Source of the DNA: Pseudomonas flavescens
GTDB taxonomy: Bacteria; Pseudomonadota; Gammaproteobacteria; Pseudomonadales; Pseudomonadaceae
Reading direction: 5' to 3'
Length of the DNA stretch: 64,000 nt
NCBI RefSeq assembly: GCF_013408425.1
Contig: NZ_JACBYV010000001.1
Location: 2,852,001-2,916,000 of the forward strand
Both the position numbers and the translations under genes were made by a program. Shown in pieces: positions 1 through 11,105 of the stretch. The notes below the pieces were generated by a model, which ran no database searches, had not been told where the DNA came from, and saw only the letters and a program-made list of their open reading frames with translations. The number at the start of each line of letters is the position of its first letter. Position 1 is the stretch's first letter.

Positions 1-928
1 TGTGCGCGTATTCGTCGAGCGTGCTGCCGCCACGCTGGTAGAGATCGCGGCGCTGGGTCTGGTTGCGTGCCAGATCCTTGAAGGTTTCCCGCAGGGCAGC
101 CCCCTGCAGCCCGGCGAGCTGCTCGATGACGTTCGCCGGCAGGGACAGGTCGTCGATGTTGTCCATCAGGCTGGCGCTGCCGATATACCCCGTGCCGCAC
201 GACTCGAAGTCCGCCATCACCTCGGCGACCGGCAGCGTCGACCAGTGCTCGTTGAGCAACTCGTGGGCAAGGTAACAAGGGTCGTCCTGCAGGCTGCGCT
301 CGATATGCCCGGCTACTTGCCGATCATGGGCGAACAACCCCGCACCACTCGCGCACAGACGCTGCAGTGCACGCAAGGCTTCGACGACGCGTTGCGCGGA
401 AGAGCCGCAGAGGGTCTGTGCGTATTGCTGCACGAAACGTCGAGGCGCCGCGAAGAAGTCCAGCCCGGGCTGTGCCATGTAGCCGAGGAATACGATGCCA
501 TCCGGCTTCAGTTGCCGCTCGACGAACTGCCGGAGCCGTTGCCGATCCGCCGAGGGAACCCAGGAGTACACGCCGTGCAGGATGATGAAATCGTATCGTG
601 GCGATGGGCTGGCGTTCTCCAGCATGGCCTGGAAACTGTCTTCGACGAACTCCACGTTGCTCACGCCTGCGGCCTTGGCCAACGCTCGGGCGTGGGCGAT
701 GTGCCGAGCATTGAAGTCCACTCCAACGAAATGCCCATGGGGGTTGGCCACAGCCTGCAGCACGGTGGCGAAGCCCTGACCGCAACCCAGCTCGCAGGAC
801 ACGAATGGCTGACGCAAGTCGGGGCTCGCACGCCCCAGCGCACGGGCCGCGAAACTCAGCCAGATCGGCGTGGTTTCCCGCTGGAAGAAATGCGGATAGG
901 GAACGTCGGTGATGTACTCGGCAGCCAT
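1..928 (-). CDS. SAM-dependent methyltransferase with regulatory-type C-terminal region (partial, 3' end outside window)
   Basis: A class I SAM-dependent methyltransferase read from ATG at 928 towards position 1, where the window cuts it off after about 309 residues. The SAM-binding motif I is clear (ELGCGQG near residue 46), followed by an acidic motif II (GVDFNARHI). An FIILHGVYSWV stretch then fits the motif IV/V area of the fold. The part beyond the catalytic domain resembles the 'methyltransferase regulatory domain' family. The substrate cannot be told from sequence. It lies 69 bases after the pirA stop on the same strand, but a strong terminator hairpin sits between them, so it may be only partly cotranscribed with pirA. 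The long plus-strand frame over this region is a high-GC shadow. Confidence 0.8.
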   Translation of the reverse strand, partial: MAAEYITDVPYPHFFQRETTPIWLSFAARALGRASPDLRQPFVSCELGCGQGFATVLQAVANPHGHFVGVDFNARHIAHARALAKAAGVSNVEFVEDSFQAMLENASPSPRYDFIILHGVYSWVPSADRQRLRQFVERQLKPDGIVFLGYMAQPGLDFFAAPRRFVQQYAQTLCGSSAQRVVEALRALQRLCASGAGLFAHDRQVAGHIERSLQDDPCYLAHELLNEHWSTLPVAEVMADFESCGTGYIGSASLMDNIDDLSLPANVIEQLAGLQGAALRETFKDLARNQTQRRDLYQRGGSTLDEYAH

Positions 929-950
929 GGATCTCGATCCGTAGAAACGC

Positions 951-983
951 GAAAAGCCATCGCCCTGTGCAAGGGGCGATGGC
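951..983 (-). terminator. Intrinsic terminator after pirA
   Basis: On the minus strand a perfect 10-bp stem (GCCATCGCCC / GGGCGATGGC, 965-956 against 983-974, 8-base loop) is followed by TTTT. It sits directly after the pirA stop and only about 23 bases before the methyltransferase start. Confidence 0.8.
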
Positions 984-997
984 CTGGATGCGACTAG

Positions 998-3292
998 TCA
1001 GAACGAGGTGGTCGCGGAGACATAGAACGCTCGACCTGGCTCGTTGTAGTTGTTGGCGCCTTCGGCACCGGAAATGCTCTCGCGGCGGATCTGCTTGTCG
1101 AACAGGTTGCTGACACCAGCCGCGAAACGCCAGTTTTCGCTCAGCTCGTAGTTGGCCCCCAGACCGACCAGCGTGTAGGGATCACGTGCCCGCAAGGCAT
1201 CGCCGCTGGCAGCGCCACCATCGGTGGTCAGACGTCGCGGTTCCTGTTTGCCGTAATGGGTGACGATCAGCGACAGATCCAGCGCCTGGGTGACGCTCCA
1301 GTCGAGCATGGAGTTGACGGTGTACTTCGGAATCACCGACAGCGGCTCGCCGGTGCTCTTGTTCTTGTTCTGGATCATGTAGGTGAAATTGGTATTCCAG
1401 CTCAGGGTCTCGCCCTGGGTGCCGAGCAGCGGGACCGTGAGGTTCCCTTCCCAGCCGGATACGATGGCCTTGGGGGCGTTTTCCCACTCGAAAACCTGTG
1501 CGACATTGGTACCCGTACCAGGAATGAGCTGAACCGGACCGCTGCCGTTGCCCATGCCGGCGACGATCTTGTCCTTGTAGTCGTTGTGGAAGTAGGTCAA
1601 CCCCGCGATCCAGCCCGCGTCATCGAACGCGATGCCGATTTCCTTGTTGATGCTGGTCTCGGCATCGAGATTCTCGTTACCCAGGATGTAGCAACCGGCG
1701 CCCTGATTCGGGGAGTTGATCGGGCAGCCATTACCCATCGAGAAATACACGTAGTTGGGGTTGGACTGATACAGATTGGGCGCCTTGAACGCCTTGGCCA
1801 CTCCCCCCTTGAGGGTAATGGTGTCGGTCAGTTTGTAGGAGCTGTTGAGGCTCGGGCTCCAGTTGCTGCCGAAGATGCTGTTGTCATCGAAGCGCAGGCC
1901 AGGCGTCAGCGTCCAGTCCGGCGTCAGCTCGATATTGTCCTCGATATAGAGCGCATAGTTGTCGGCGTCCGACTCCCCGCTGCGCCCACCGGCACTCATG
2001 CCTGGCAGCGTTGCGCCGTTGTAGCTACCCGACTGGCTGTTGGAGTACGGATCGTCCAGTTCTTCGCGCACGAACTCACCACCGACCGTCAGGGTCTGGT
2101 GGAAACCTAGCTCCAGCGGCAGGTTGAGCTCACCGAAGAGGCGGTAGTTCTGCAGCTCGGAGGTCGCCTTATCCGTCCCGTTGATACCGGTTTCCGGCCC
2201 ACCGGCAAGGCCTTCGGACATGCGACGGTTGCGAGTGTTCTCGTAGGAAAGACCGAGCTGCGAGGTGCCGAAATCCCAATCACCACGGTGGGTAACGCCG
2301 GCAGTCTGGCGGTACATGGTGTTGGTTTCCCGGCCCAGCAGGCCGGTGGTATTGGCGATCGTACTGGGGTGATCCTGGGCGCGCTCGCCAGCGTAGATGT
2401 TGCCCTGACGGCTAAAACCGCTTTCGAACTCCAAAGTTTGCTGATCATTCATATCCCAACGCAGCAGCGCATTGAGATCCTTGTTGCGCACGCCCTCACG
2501 CCCTGCAGGAGCCGGATTGGTACCGGCCGCATGCTCGCCGTTGAGCGTCGGCTCATCGGCGTCAGTCTTGTTGAAGTTGCCATAGACACGGTAGGACAAA
2601 TCTTCTGTCAGCGGCCCTGCTGTGTTGAAACTCAAGCGACGGGTCGCGCCCTCATCGCTGTCTTCCGGAATGTTGGTATATGCAGTGACGGAGCCTGAAA
2701 CCGTTTTGCCAGGCGCCTTGGTGATGATATTGACCACACCACCTGCGGCACCCGAGCCATAACGCGCAGCAGCCGGGCCACGCAGCACTTCGATGCGATC
2801 AACCGCCTCGGCCGGTACCCAATTGCTGTCGCCGCGACCGTTACGCTCGCCGGAGCGGCCCATGCGCACCGAATTACGCGAGGTGACGGGCTTGCCATCG
2901 ACCAGGATCAAGGTATTTTCCGGGCCCATGCCACGCAGGTCGATCTGCCGGCTGTTGCCGAATTGCCCACTGGCGCTATTGCCTGTCAGGTTTACGCCAG
3001 GCATGCGTCGAATGATTTCCGAGAGGTCGTTGGCAGGCGGGTGACGCTGAATGTCGTCAGCAGTGATCACCGACACCCCGGGGGCCTGCTTGAGCTCCTG
3101 CTCGGCCGTACCAATGACCCGGGTCTCGCCGATTTCCAGTGCGCGTGTTCCCTCGGCAGAAACGCTGCCTTCGCCGCTGGCTGCCGCCTCGTCGAGGGTA
3201 ATTTCGGTCACTTGCGCATACACCGCCGCTGGCGCGCTGAACGCCAGCATGATGGCCGTGGCTAGCAGATTCGGTTTGTACTTCGGATTCAT
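998..3292 (-). CDS. pirA: TonB-dependent catecholate siderophore receptor, PirA/PfeA (FepA family)
   Basis: Outer-membrane TonB-dependent receptor of 764 residues, the usual size for FepA/PfeA/PirA. It has a signal peptide (cleavage likely after VYA, residue 26), a TonB box around ETRVIG and a plug domain with RGMGPENTLILVDGKP and VLRGPAAARYGSGA. The beta-barrel ends in the terminal Phe typical of outer-membrane proteins. The start ATG at 3292 has a good Shine-Dalgarno (AAGGGA). The upstream pirR-pirS genes on the same strand, with divergent gacS beyond them, match the pirRSA arrangement remembered from P. aeruginosa (PA0928-PA0931). That is why pirA is preferred over the close paralogue pfeA. 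The expected substrates are ferric enterobactin or related catecholates. Ligand specificity is inferred from family only. Confidence 0.85.
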   Translation of the reverse strand: MNPKYKPNLLATAIMLAFSAPAAVYAQVTEITLDEAAASGEGSVSAEGTRALEIGETRVIGTAEQELKQAPGVSVITADDIQRHPPANDLSEIIRRMPGVNLTGNSASGQFGNSRQIDLRGMGPENTLILVDGKPVTSRNSVRMGRSGERNGRGDSNWVPAEAVDRIEVLRGPAAARYGSGAAGGVVNIITKAPGKTVSGSVTAYTNIPEDSDEGATRRLSFNTAGPLTEDLSYRVYGNFNKTDADEPTLNGEHAAGTNPAPAGREGVRNKDLNALLRWDMNDQQTLEFESGFSRQGNIYAGERAQDHPSTIANTTGLLGRETNTMYRQTAGVTHRGDWDFGTSQLGLSYENTRNRRMSEGLAGGPETGINGTDKATSELQNYRLFGELNLPLELGFHQTLTVGGEFVREELDDPYSNSQSGSYNGATLPGMSAGGRSGESDADNYALYIEDNIELTPDWTLTPGLRFDDNSIFGSNWSPSLNSSYKLTDTITLKGGVAKAFKAPNLYQSNPNYVYFSMGNGCPINSPNQGAGCYILGNENLDAETSINKEIGIAFDDAGWIAGLTYFHNDYKDKIVAGMGNGSGPVQLIPGTGTNVAQVFEWENAPKAIVSGWEGNLTVPLLGTQGETLSWNTNFTYMIQNKNKSTGEPLSVIPKYTVNSMLDWSVTQALDLSLIVTHYGKQEPRRLTTDGGAASGDALRARDPYTLVGLGANYELSENWRFAAGVSNLFDKQIRRESISGAEGANNYNEPGRAFYVSATTSF

Positions 3293-3407
3293 AGACGTCC
3301 CTTCAACCCCATACGCGTCATGCCCAAGCGGGCAGAAATCGGCGGACGGGGATGTCGGAACTGATTACTCAGGCAGCCATTCTAGAGGCGTCCCCGCCGT
3401 CATAACG

Positions 3408-3454
3408 GCGCAAATGATAGTAAATATCATATGAGAGTAAACGTCATTTACACT
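3408..3454 (-). promoter_or_regulatory. pirA promoter/operator region with two inverted repeats
   Basis: The pirS-pirA gap is AT-rich unlike its surroundings. It holds two dyads: ATGATA-N5-TATCAT (3414-3430) and GTAAA-N5-TTTAC (3437-3451). TTTACT occurs twice on the minus strand 17 bases apart, which could be response-regulator half-sites. The first dyad overlaps a weak Fur-like match (11 of 19). An iron- and PirR-controlled promoter here is inferred. Confidence 0.5.
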
Positions 3455-4810
3455 CTATACACTTTGCTCCCGGAGCTCGGCGGCTGGCAGCAGCAGATGC
3501 ATGTGCAGGCCGCTGCCGGGGGGGCTTTCGGCCCACAGGCGGCCGCCCTGCAAGGCGATGGCACTACGGGCGATACTCAGGCCGAGGCCAAAGCCACCGT
3601 CACCGGGTCGTGCGCTGTCCAGCCGCGAGAAGGGCTCGAAGATGGTCTCCAGATAACGGACATCGATGCCCGGCCCGTCGTCGACCAGGCGCAGGTGCCA
3701 GCTATCCCCTTCCAGCTCTCCCAGCAAACGCACCCTGCCGTCGGCTGGCGAATGGCGGATGGCATTGCGCAGCAGGTTCTCCAGGGCCTGGGCGAGGCTG
3801 GTCAGGTTGGCGGCGACCAGGCAGCTCTCATCCACCTGGAACTGCAACTGGTCGCTCGACCAGCCCGTTTCGAAACAGGCATCCTCGACCAGCATGTCCC
3901 AGAGCTGCACCAGGCGAATCGGCTCACGGGCGAACTGCGGGCGTTCGGAATCCAGCCAGGCCAGCTCCAGAGAGTTTTCCACCAGGCGTTGCATGATGGT
4001 GATTTCACGATCCAGACGCTGGCGCAGCACCTGCGGGTCGCTCTCGCCGTCAGCGGCAACGCGCAGGCGACTCAAGGGCGTTCGCAGCTCATGGGACAGG
4101 TCGCGCAGCAGGCGGCGCTGGTAGGCAACGGTGCCCTGCAGGCGCTCGGCCATGTGATCGAAAGCCCGTCCCAGCTCACCGAGCTCGTCCTTGCGAGCCG
4201 CCACCGGTGGCCCCACGCGAGCGCTCAGGTCCCCGGCGCTCAGGGCATTGGCCTGGCGGCGCAGGATCACCAGCGGCGCGATGAACAGGCGGTACAGCAA
4301 GGTGCCAAGCAGTATGGCGAGCGAGGCCGGCAGCACCTGGCGCAGGAAAAACTCCCACAGCGGCTGGTAGTAGCGCGGGTCCAGCCGTGGCGGCAGCTCC
4401 ATCACCAGACGGGTATGGCCGTCACTGAAGGGCACGTAAAAGGTCGGCCGCCCGCCTGGCCGCCCGACCTTCTGATCGAGGCTGCGCACGAAGTCCAGGC
4501 GTAGCGCCTCCTCTCTAGTGAGCGCCTGCGAGGACAGCGACCGGTGATCGTCATTCACCACCATGGCCCAGACCTCCTCGCGCTCGCGCAACTCACGGAG
4601 AAAATCATCCAGCCCCGGGGTTCCTCGCTCTGTCCAGGCGCTTTCGGCCTCCTGCGCGAAGCCGCGCATAGCCCGCTGGCTGGAGTCGGACAAAATGGAC
4701 ATCGAGTCGTAGACACGCTTGTCGAGATCCACATGCAGGCTGATGATCAGCAGGCAGAACAGCGCCAGCCCGACGACCAGTTTCCAGAACAGCGAGTGCC
4801 GGCCGGGCAC
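3455..4810 (-). CDS. pirS: Sensor histidine kinase PirS (catecholate siderophore sensing)
   Basis: Membrane sensor kinase of 451 residues starting at GTG 4810, one base after the pirR stop. Transmembrane helix 1 is at about residues 8-25 and a periplasmic sensor domain runs to about 155. Helix 2 is at about 160-178, then a HAMP domain. The HisKA box LSHELRTPL carries the phospho-accepting His240. The ATPase domain has N-box NLLRNAIRHS, VDDGPGID and a GFGLGLSIA glycine box. It is paired with pirR and sits immediately upstream of the receptor gene, so it most likely reports the presence of the PirA ligand. Signal identity is inferred. Confidence 0.85.
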   Translation of the reverse strand: MPGRHSLFWKLVVGLALFCLLIISLHVDLDKRVYDSMSILSDSSQRAMRGFAQEAESAWTERGTPGLDDFLRELREREEVWAMVVNDDHRSLSSQALTREEALRLDFVRSLDQKVGRPGGRPTFYVPFSDGHTRLVMELPPRLDPRYYQPLWEFFLRQVLPASLAILLGTLLYRLFIAPLVILRRQANALSAGDLSARVGPPVAARKDELGELGRAFDHMAERLQGTVAYQRRLLRDLSHELRTPLSRLRVAADGESDPQVLRQRLDREITIMQRLVENSLELAWLDSERPQFAREPIRLVQLWDMLVEDACFETGWSSDQLQFQVDESCLVAANLTSLAQALENLLRNAIRHSPADGRVRLLGELEGDSWHLRLVDDGPGIDVRYLETIFEPFSRLDSARPGDGGFGLGLSIARSAIALQGGRLWAESPPGSGLHMHLLLPAAELREQSV

Positions 4811-4811
4811 C

Positions 4812-5522
4812 TCAGGATTCCCGACCGGTCAGCACGTAGCCTTTGCCCCAGACCGACTCCAGGCGCATGCCGGTGTAACCGATCTGCTTGAGTTTGCGGC
4901 GCACGTTGCTGACGTGCATGTCCAGGCTACGGTCATGCTGGGCATAACCGCGGTGCAGCACATGCTGATAAAGGAAGGCCTTGCTGAGCACCTCCTCGGC
5001 ATGCCGGGAGAAGGTTTCCAGCAGACGGTACTCGGTAGGTGTCAGCAACGCCCAGTGACCGTCATGGCAGACATCGGAACGGTCTTCGTCATATTTCAGC
5101 GCGCCTTCCTGCAAGGGCGGCGGCTGCTCACGCCGCTCGTAGGCCACCCGACGCAGGATCGCCTCGATACGCACGCTGAGTTCGCCGAGGCTGAATGGCT
5201 TGGGCAGGTAGTCGTCGGCCCCCTTGCTGAACCCGGCGATGCGATCCTGCTCGGCGCCCAGCGCAGACATCAGGATCACCGGCACATGGCGCCGCTCGCG
5301 AAGGCGCTGCAACACATCCAGGCCGTTGCTGCCGGGCAGCAGAATGTCCATCAGGATCAGGTCGAAATCCTGCTCCTGAGCCAGGCGCAACCCCTCGCTA
5401 CCGTCGCGGCTGACGGTAACCTCGAAACCGCAACCCTGCAGATGAGCCTGCAGGTGGGAGGCGAGAGCCGGGTCATCTTCGACCGCGAGAATCCGGATGG
5501 CGTGGGTGGCTGAGGACATCAT
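4812..5522 (-). CDS. pirR: OmpR-family response regulator PirR
   Basis: Response regulator of 236 residues with an N-terminal receiver: acidic pocket VEDDP, phospho-acceptor Asp59 in LILMDILLPG, and the switch Lys in YLPKPF. A C-terminal winged-helix DNA-binding domain follows (LTPTEYRLLETF, SLDMHVSNVRRKL). Adjacent ATGs lie at 5522 and 5519. I use 5522, though the open frame extends to 5573 without a family match. It is the first gene of pirR-pirS-pirA and is divergent from gacS, with 134 bases between the starts. It probably activates pirA when PirS is stimulated. Confidence 0.85.
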   Translation of the reverse strand: MMSSATHAIRILAVEDDPALASHLQAHLQGCGFEVTVSRDGSEGLRLAQEQDFDLILMDILLPGSNGLDVLQRLRERRHVPVILMSALGAEQDRIAGFSKGADDYLPKPFSLGELSVRIEAILRRVAYERREQPPPLQEGALKYDEDRSDVCHDGHWALLTPTEYRLLETFSRHAEEVLSKAFLYQHVLHRGYAQHDRSLDMHVSNVRRKLKQIGYTGMRLESVWGKGYVLTGRES

Positions 5523-5656
5523 GACGAGAGCGCTCTGAAAGCAAATGTGAACGATTCTACCTATTAGCGGCATACCCGGTAAGCAGTCGAACGCCAGGCA
5601 AGCGTCTGCACGGCGGAATCGCTACACTGCCTGGCATCGTGGAAAGGGGACGTCGC

Positions 5657-8398
<2,742 letters not shown>

Positions 8399-8401
8399 AC
8401 G

Positions 8402-8427
8402 GCGGAACACCACTGCAGGTGTTCCGC
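8402..8427 (+). terminator. Stem-loop just after gacS
   Basis: A perfect 10-bp inverted repeat GCGGAACACC / GGTGTTCCGC with a 6-base loop begins 4 bases after the gacS stop. It has no T-run, so it may be a Rho-dependent or weak terminator, or a mobile-element end. Confidence 0.5.
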
Positions 8428-8564
8428 AAGGCCCTTACCAGGCCTGATGCAGCCCTTCGCCTCGCCGGCCTGGCGCTGGCGGCAGCCCCCCCAACCGCAT
8501 GCAGCGCTCATACACCAATTGAGCGCGCATGACAAAACTCTATCAACTTAGTTCAGATTTGCTG

Positions 8565-8583
8565 CATAATGAGAATCATTAAC
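8565..8583 (+). promoter_or_regulatory. Fur box overlapping the promoter of the Tad-region two-component system
   Basis: The sequence CATAATGAGAATCATTAAC matches the 19-base Fur consensus (GATAATGATAATCATTATC) at 16 of 19 positions. It overlaps a plausible -10 element (CATAAT) and lies 90 bases before the response-regulator ATG. Iron-Fur repression of the following genes is inferred. Confidence 0.75.
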
Positions 8584-8590
8584 ACTAAAA

Positions 8591-8605
8591 TTAAGAATTC
8601 TTAAC
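8591..8605 (+). promoter_or_regulatory. TTAAG-N5-TTAAC direct repeat, putative response-regulator site 1
   Basis: TTAAG-AATTC-TTAAC lies 8 bases after the Fur box. The same architecture recurs at 10782, 22020 and 40136. Half-sites in direct repeat with a 5-base gap are typical of OmpR-family regulators, for example PmrA/BasR boxes. Autoregulation by the regulator encoded at 8673 is inferred. Confidence 0.55.
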
Positions 8606-8672
8606 TCCTGCCTCCTCGTCCGGCCTGTTAAAAAGGCGCTCGCGAAGAAGGAGTCGGGGCGAGGAACAGTTC

Positions 8673-9338
8673 ATGCGTGTGCTCGTAGTCGAAGACGATG
8701 TAGCCGTCAGCCGCTGGATCAGCAGCAAACTTCACGCATCCGGCCATAACTGCAAAATGGTCGACAATGGCGAAGGTGCACTGCAGATCATCCAGACCGA
8801 GGCCTTCGATGTGGTGGTGCTCGACCGCATCCTGCCGAAGATGGACGGCATCGAAGTGCTGACCCGCCTGAACGGTCGCAGCCATCCACCGATCCTGATT
8901 CTCTCGGCCAACGACCAGACCTCGGATCGTATCGAAGGCCTGCGCGCCGGTGCCGACGATTACCTGGGCAAACCCTTCGACTTCACCGAACTGCTGCTGC
9001 GTCTCGAGCTGCTGATCCGCCGCCGACCGCAGGCACAAGCGGGCGACAGCCTGCACATCGAAGACCTGCGCATCGACCTGGGCCGCCGCGAGGTCTCGCG
9101 TTCGGGACAGCGCATCGACCTCACCGACAAGGAATTCAAGCTGCTCCAGGTGCTGGCCGAGAACCGTGGCCAGACGGTGACGCGCAGCATGCTGCTGGAA
9201 AAGGTCTGGGGCTATCACTTCGATCCGCAGACCAACCTGATCGACGTGCATCTGTCGAAATTGCGCAACAAGATCGACAAGGACTTCAAGCCCGCCTTGC
9301 TCCGCACCATCAGGGCGATCGGCTATGTACTTGGCTAA
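8673..9338 (+). CDS. OmpR-family response regulator of the Tad/adhesin region
   Basis: Response regulator of 221 residues. The receiver has acidic pocket VEDD, phospho-acceptor Asp51 (VVVLDRILPKMDG) and Lys in YLGKPFDF. The winged-helix output domain includes LTDKEFKLLQVL and NLIDVHLSKLRNKID. The Shine-Dalgarno GAGGA lies 7 bases before ATG 8673. It overlaps the following kinase gene by 14 bases, so the two are translationally coupled. The promoter carries a Fur box and a TTAAG-N5-TTAA repeat. Its position in front of flp-tad suggests it is the local activator of the pilus and adhesin operons. It is not PprB, the known P. aeruginosa flp-tad regulator, which has a different output domain. Confidence 0.88.
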   Translation: MRVLVVEDDVAVSRWISSKLHASGHNCKMVDNGEGALQIIQTEAFDVVVLDRILPKMDGIEVLTRLNGRSHPPILILSANDQTSDRIEGLRAGADDYLGKPFDFTELLLRLELLIRRRPQAQAGDSLHIEDLRIDLGRREVSRSGQRIDLTDKEFKLLQVLAENRGQTVTRSMLLEKVWGYHFDPQTNLIDVHLSKLRNKIDKDFKPALLRTIRAIGYVLG

Positions 9339-10758
9339 CAACCGCCTGCATCAACTACTCAATACCAGCAGTTTCCGCCAGGCCACGACGGTGGCTTTCA
9401 TCTGCCTGCTGGTTGCCCTGGCCTCCATCATCCTCAGCAACCACCTGCTCGAAATCATCATGCGCAACCATGTTCGCGACATGATTCTGCTCGACATCCG
9501 CACCCAGCAGATGCACGGCCGCCTGGCCAACGCGCCTCAGGTCGCCTCGGCACTGCGCTACCGTCAGCCAATGGAGATACGCAAGGACCGCCACTCCATC
9601 GTGCTCGACAGTCAAGGCACAGCGCTGTACGGCGATGCCCATCTGTTTCCCAGCGACTGCCCTGCCCCCTGCGAAACCAACTGGCGCCATGCGGAGTTAC
9701 TGGACGCTCAGGGCAACCCCAGTGAAATGCTCGGTCTGGTGGTCCCGCTAAACGACGGCGGTCAGTATTTCAGCGCCTACGACCTGCGTCCCATGCTCGA
9801 GCGCACACGCATCATCCCGCTGATGGCTGGTGCCGGCCTGCTGATCATTCTGCTCTCGATCCTGATCATCAGCCTGCCGTTCAGCCTGCGTAACCTGTAT
9901 CGCATCAACCGTATTCGCGATGCCCTGGTGCTCTATGCCGGTGGCGACCACAGCGTGAAAGTGCCCTACGACCATCGCGGCGACGAGTTCGATCAGCTCG
10001 GCGAAGAGATCAACCACGCCCTGCTGCGCATCAACCGGCTGATGGACGAGGTGCAGAACATCACCAGCCATATCGCCCACGAACTGCGCACACCGCTTAC
10101 CCGCCTGCAGAACCGCCTGCTGAATGTCGCCGAGACCCTCGAAGGCGAGCCGCGCGAAGAGCTGTTACGCGCCGTGCAGGACAGCGAACGCATACAGAAC
10201 CTGTTCCGTGCGGTCATGCGGGTGGCCGAGGTGGAGACCGGCCGCTGCGCCCACCAGTTCAGCTCACTCGGGGCACGCCAGTTGCTCGAAGACATCTGTG
10301 ACTACTACCTGCCTCTGGCAGAGGAGCGCGGCTGCGAACTGAAGATCAGGCACAACGACTTGCTGTTGTATGGCGACCAGGCCCTGCTGTTCCAGGCGCT
10401 GGCCAACCTGATCGATAACGCCCTCAAGTACGCCCCGGCCGGCCGGCCCATCACGCTCAGCGCCTATGGCCAGGCCGGTTGGGCGCACCTGAGCGTGGCC
10501 GACAGCGGACCCGGCATCGCGCCAGAGCTCAACGGCAAGGCCATCGAGCGCTTCCAGCGCCTGCACCTCAACGCGGATATTCCCGGCAATGGCCTGGGCC
10601 TGACCTTGACCAAGGCGATCGCCGAGCTGCACGGCGGAGAACTGCTTCTGGAAGACAACAAGCCCGGCCTGCGCGCCATATTACGTCTCAAGGCCGCCGC
10701 CAGACCGCTGCCCGACAACGCAGTGACAGACCCCGCGAAACACGCCTCGATCGCCTGA
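9325..10758 (+). CDS. Sensor histidine kinase paired with the Tad-region regulator
   Basis: Membrane histidine kinase of 477 residues. Transmembrane helix 1 is at about residues 20-42 and a periplasmic domain at about 43-165 contains a close Cys pair (DCPAPC), which might bind metal or form a disulfide. Transmembrane helix 2 is at about 166-190, followed by HAMP. The HisKA box HIAHELRTPLTRL carries His252. The ATPase domain has NLIDNALKYAP, DSGPGI and GNGLGLTLTKAI. Start ATG 9325 lies inside the regulator gene. The stimulus is unknown. The Fur box upstream and the heme oxygenase at the far end of the region point to iron or heme, but this is inference only. Confidence 0.88.
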   Translation: MYLANNRLHQLLNTSSFRQATTVAFICLLVALASIILSNHLLEIIMRNHVRDMILLDIRTQQMHGRLANAPQVASALRYRQPMEIRKDRHSIVLDSQGTALYGDAHLFPSDCPAPCETNWRHAELLDAQGNPSEMLGLVVPLNDGGQYFSAYDLRPMLERTRIIPLMAGAGLLIILLSILIISLPFSLRNLYRINRIRDALVLYAGGDHSVKVPYDHRGDEFDQLGEEINHALLRINRLMDEVQNITSHIAHELRTPLTRLQNRLLNVAETLEGEPREELLRAVQDSERIQNLFRAVMRVAEVETGRCAHQFSSLGARQLLEDICDYYLPLAEERGCELKIRHNDLLLYGDQALLFQALANLIDNALKYAPAGRPITLSAYGQAGWAHLSVADSGPGIAPELNGKAIERFQRLHLNADIPGNGLGLTLTKAIAELHGGELLLEDNKPGLRAILRLKAAARPLPDNAVTDPAKHASIA

Positions 10759-10781
10759 TTGCAGCCGCCCGGCAACCTTCC

Positions 10782-10796
10782 TTAAGCATTCTTAAT
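10782..10796 (+). promoter_or_regulatory. TTAAG-N5-TTAAT direct repeat, putative response-regulator site 2 (flp-tad operon)
   Basis: TTAAG-CATTC-TTAAT lies 88 bases before the flp ATG and is followed by GAAGCGCCGCTTG. The 28 bases starting here match the site upstream of tadG (22020) at 26 positions, although the two flanking regions are otherwise unrelated. This argues for a selected operator. Confidence 0.6.
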
Positions 10797-10819
10797 GAAG
10801 CGCCGCTTGAAGCTCAATT

Positions 10820-10838
10820 GATAATGAATCCTAATATC
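10820..10838 (+). promoter_or_regulatory. Possible Fur box upstream of flp
   Basis: GATAATGAATCCTAATATC matches the Fur consensus at 13 of 19 positions, with both ends (GATAATGA and ATATC) well kept. It lies between the TTAAG repeat and flp and would cover the likely -10 region. The core is degraded, so confidence is modest. Confidence 0.4.
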
Positions 10839-10883
10839 ACTCTCTATTAATCACCCTCCAAATGCATCCAAGGAGTTGTGCCC

Positions 10884-11084
10884 ATGGCCAACCAACTGAA
10901 GAAATTCCTGGCCGATGAAAGCGGTGTGACCGCCATCGAATACGGCATTCTCGCCGCCGCCATGGCCGCAGCCATTGGCGTGATCTTCGGCTCGGACGGT
11001 GTGTTCGTCACCGCTCTCAAGGAGCGTTTCTCGTCGATCGCCGACCAGATCACCAATACCAACAATCCCGGCAGCAGCAAGTAA
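10884..11084 (+). CDS. flp: Flp-family type IVb pilin
   Basis: Major subunit of the Tad pilus, 66 residues. The leader MANQLKKFLADESG ends in Gly14, and the mature N-terminus VTAIEYG carries the Glu(+5)-Tyr pair diagnostic of Flp pilins. A hydrophobic helix rich in Ala follows, then a short soluble tail ending GSSK. ATG 10884 is preferred over GTG 10878 because AGGAG lies 8 bases upstream. It is the first gene of the tad operon and probably the most highly expressed. TadV should remove its leader before assembly by TadA/B/C. Confidence 0.95.
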   Translation: MANQLKKFLADESGVTAIEYGILAAAMAAAIGVIFGSDGVFVTALKERFSSIADQITNTNNPGSSK

Positions 11085-11105
11085 GCATCCAGGCTGGAGC
11101 ACCCC

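Noticed and set aside
2..997. 331-residue plus-strand frame at the left edge
   Set aside because: The complementary strand encodes a clear SAM-methyltransferase (ELGCGQG). The plus frame has no recognisable domain.
3430..4504. 357-residue plus-strand frame over pirS
   Set aside because: Antisense shadow of the histidine kinase gene, whose HisKA and ATPase motifs are intact on the minus strand.
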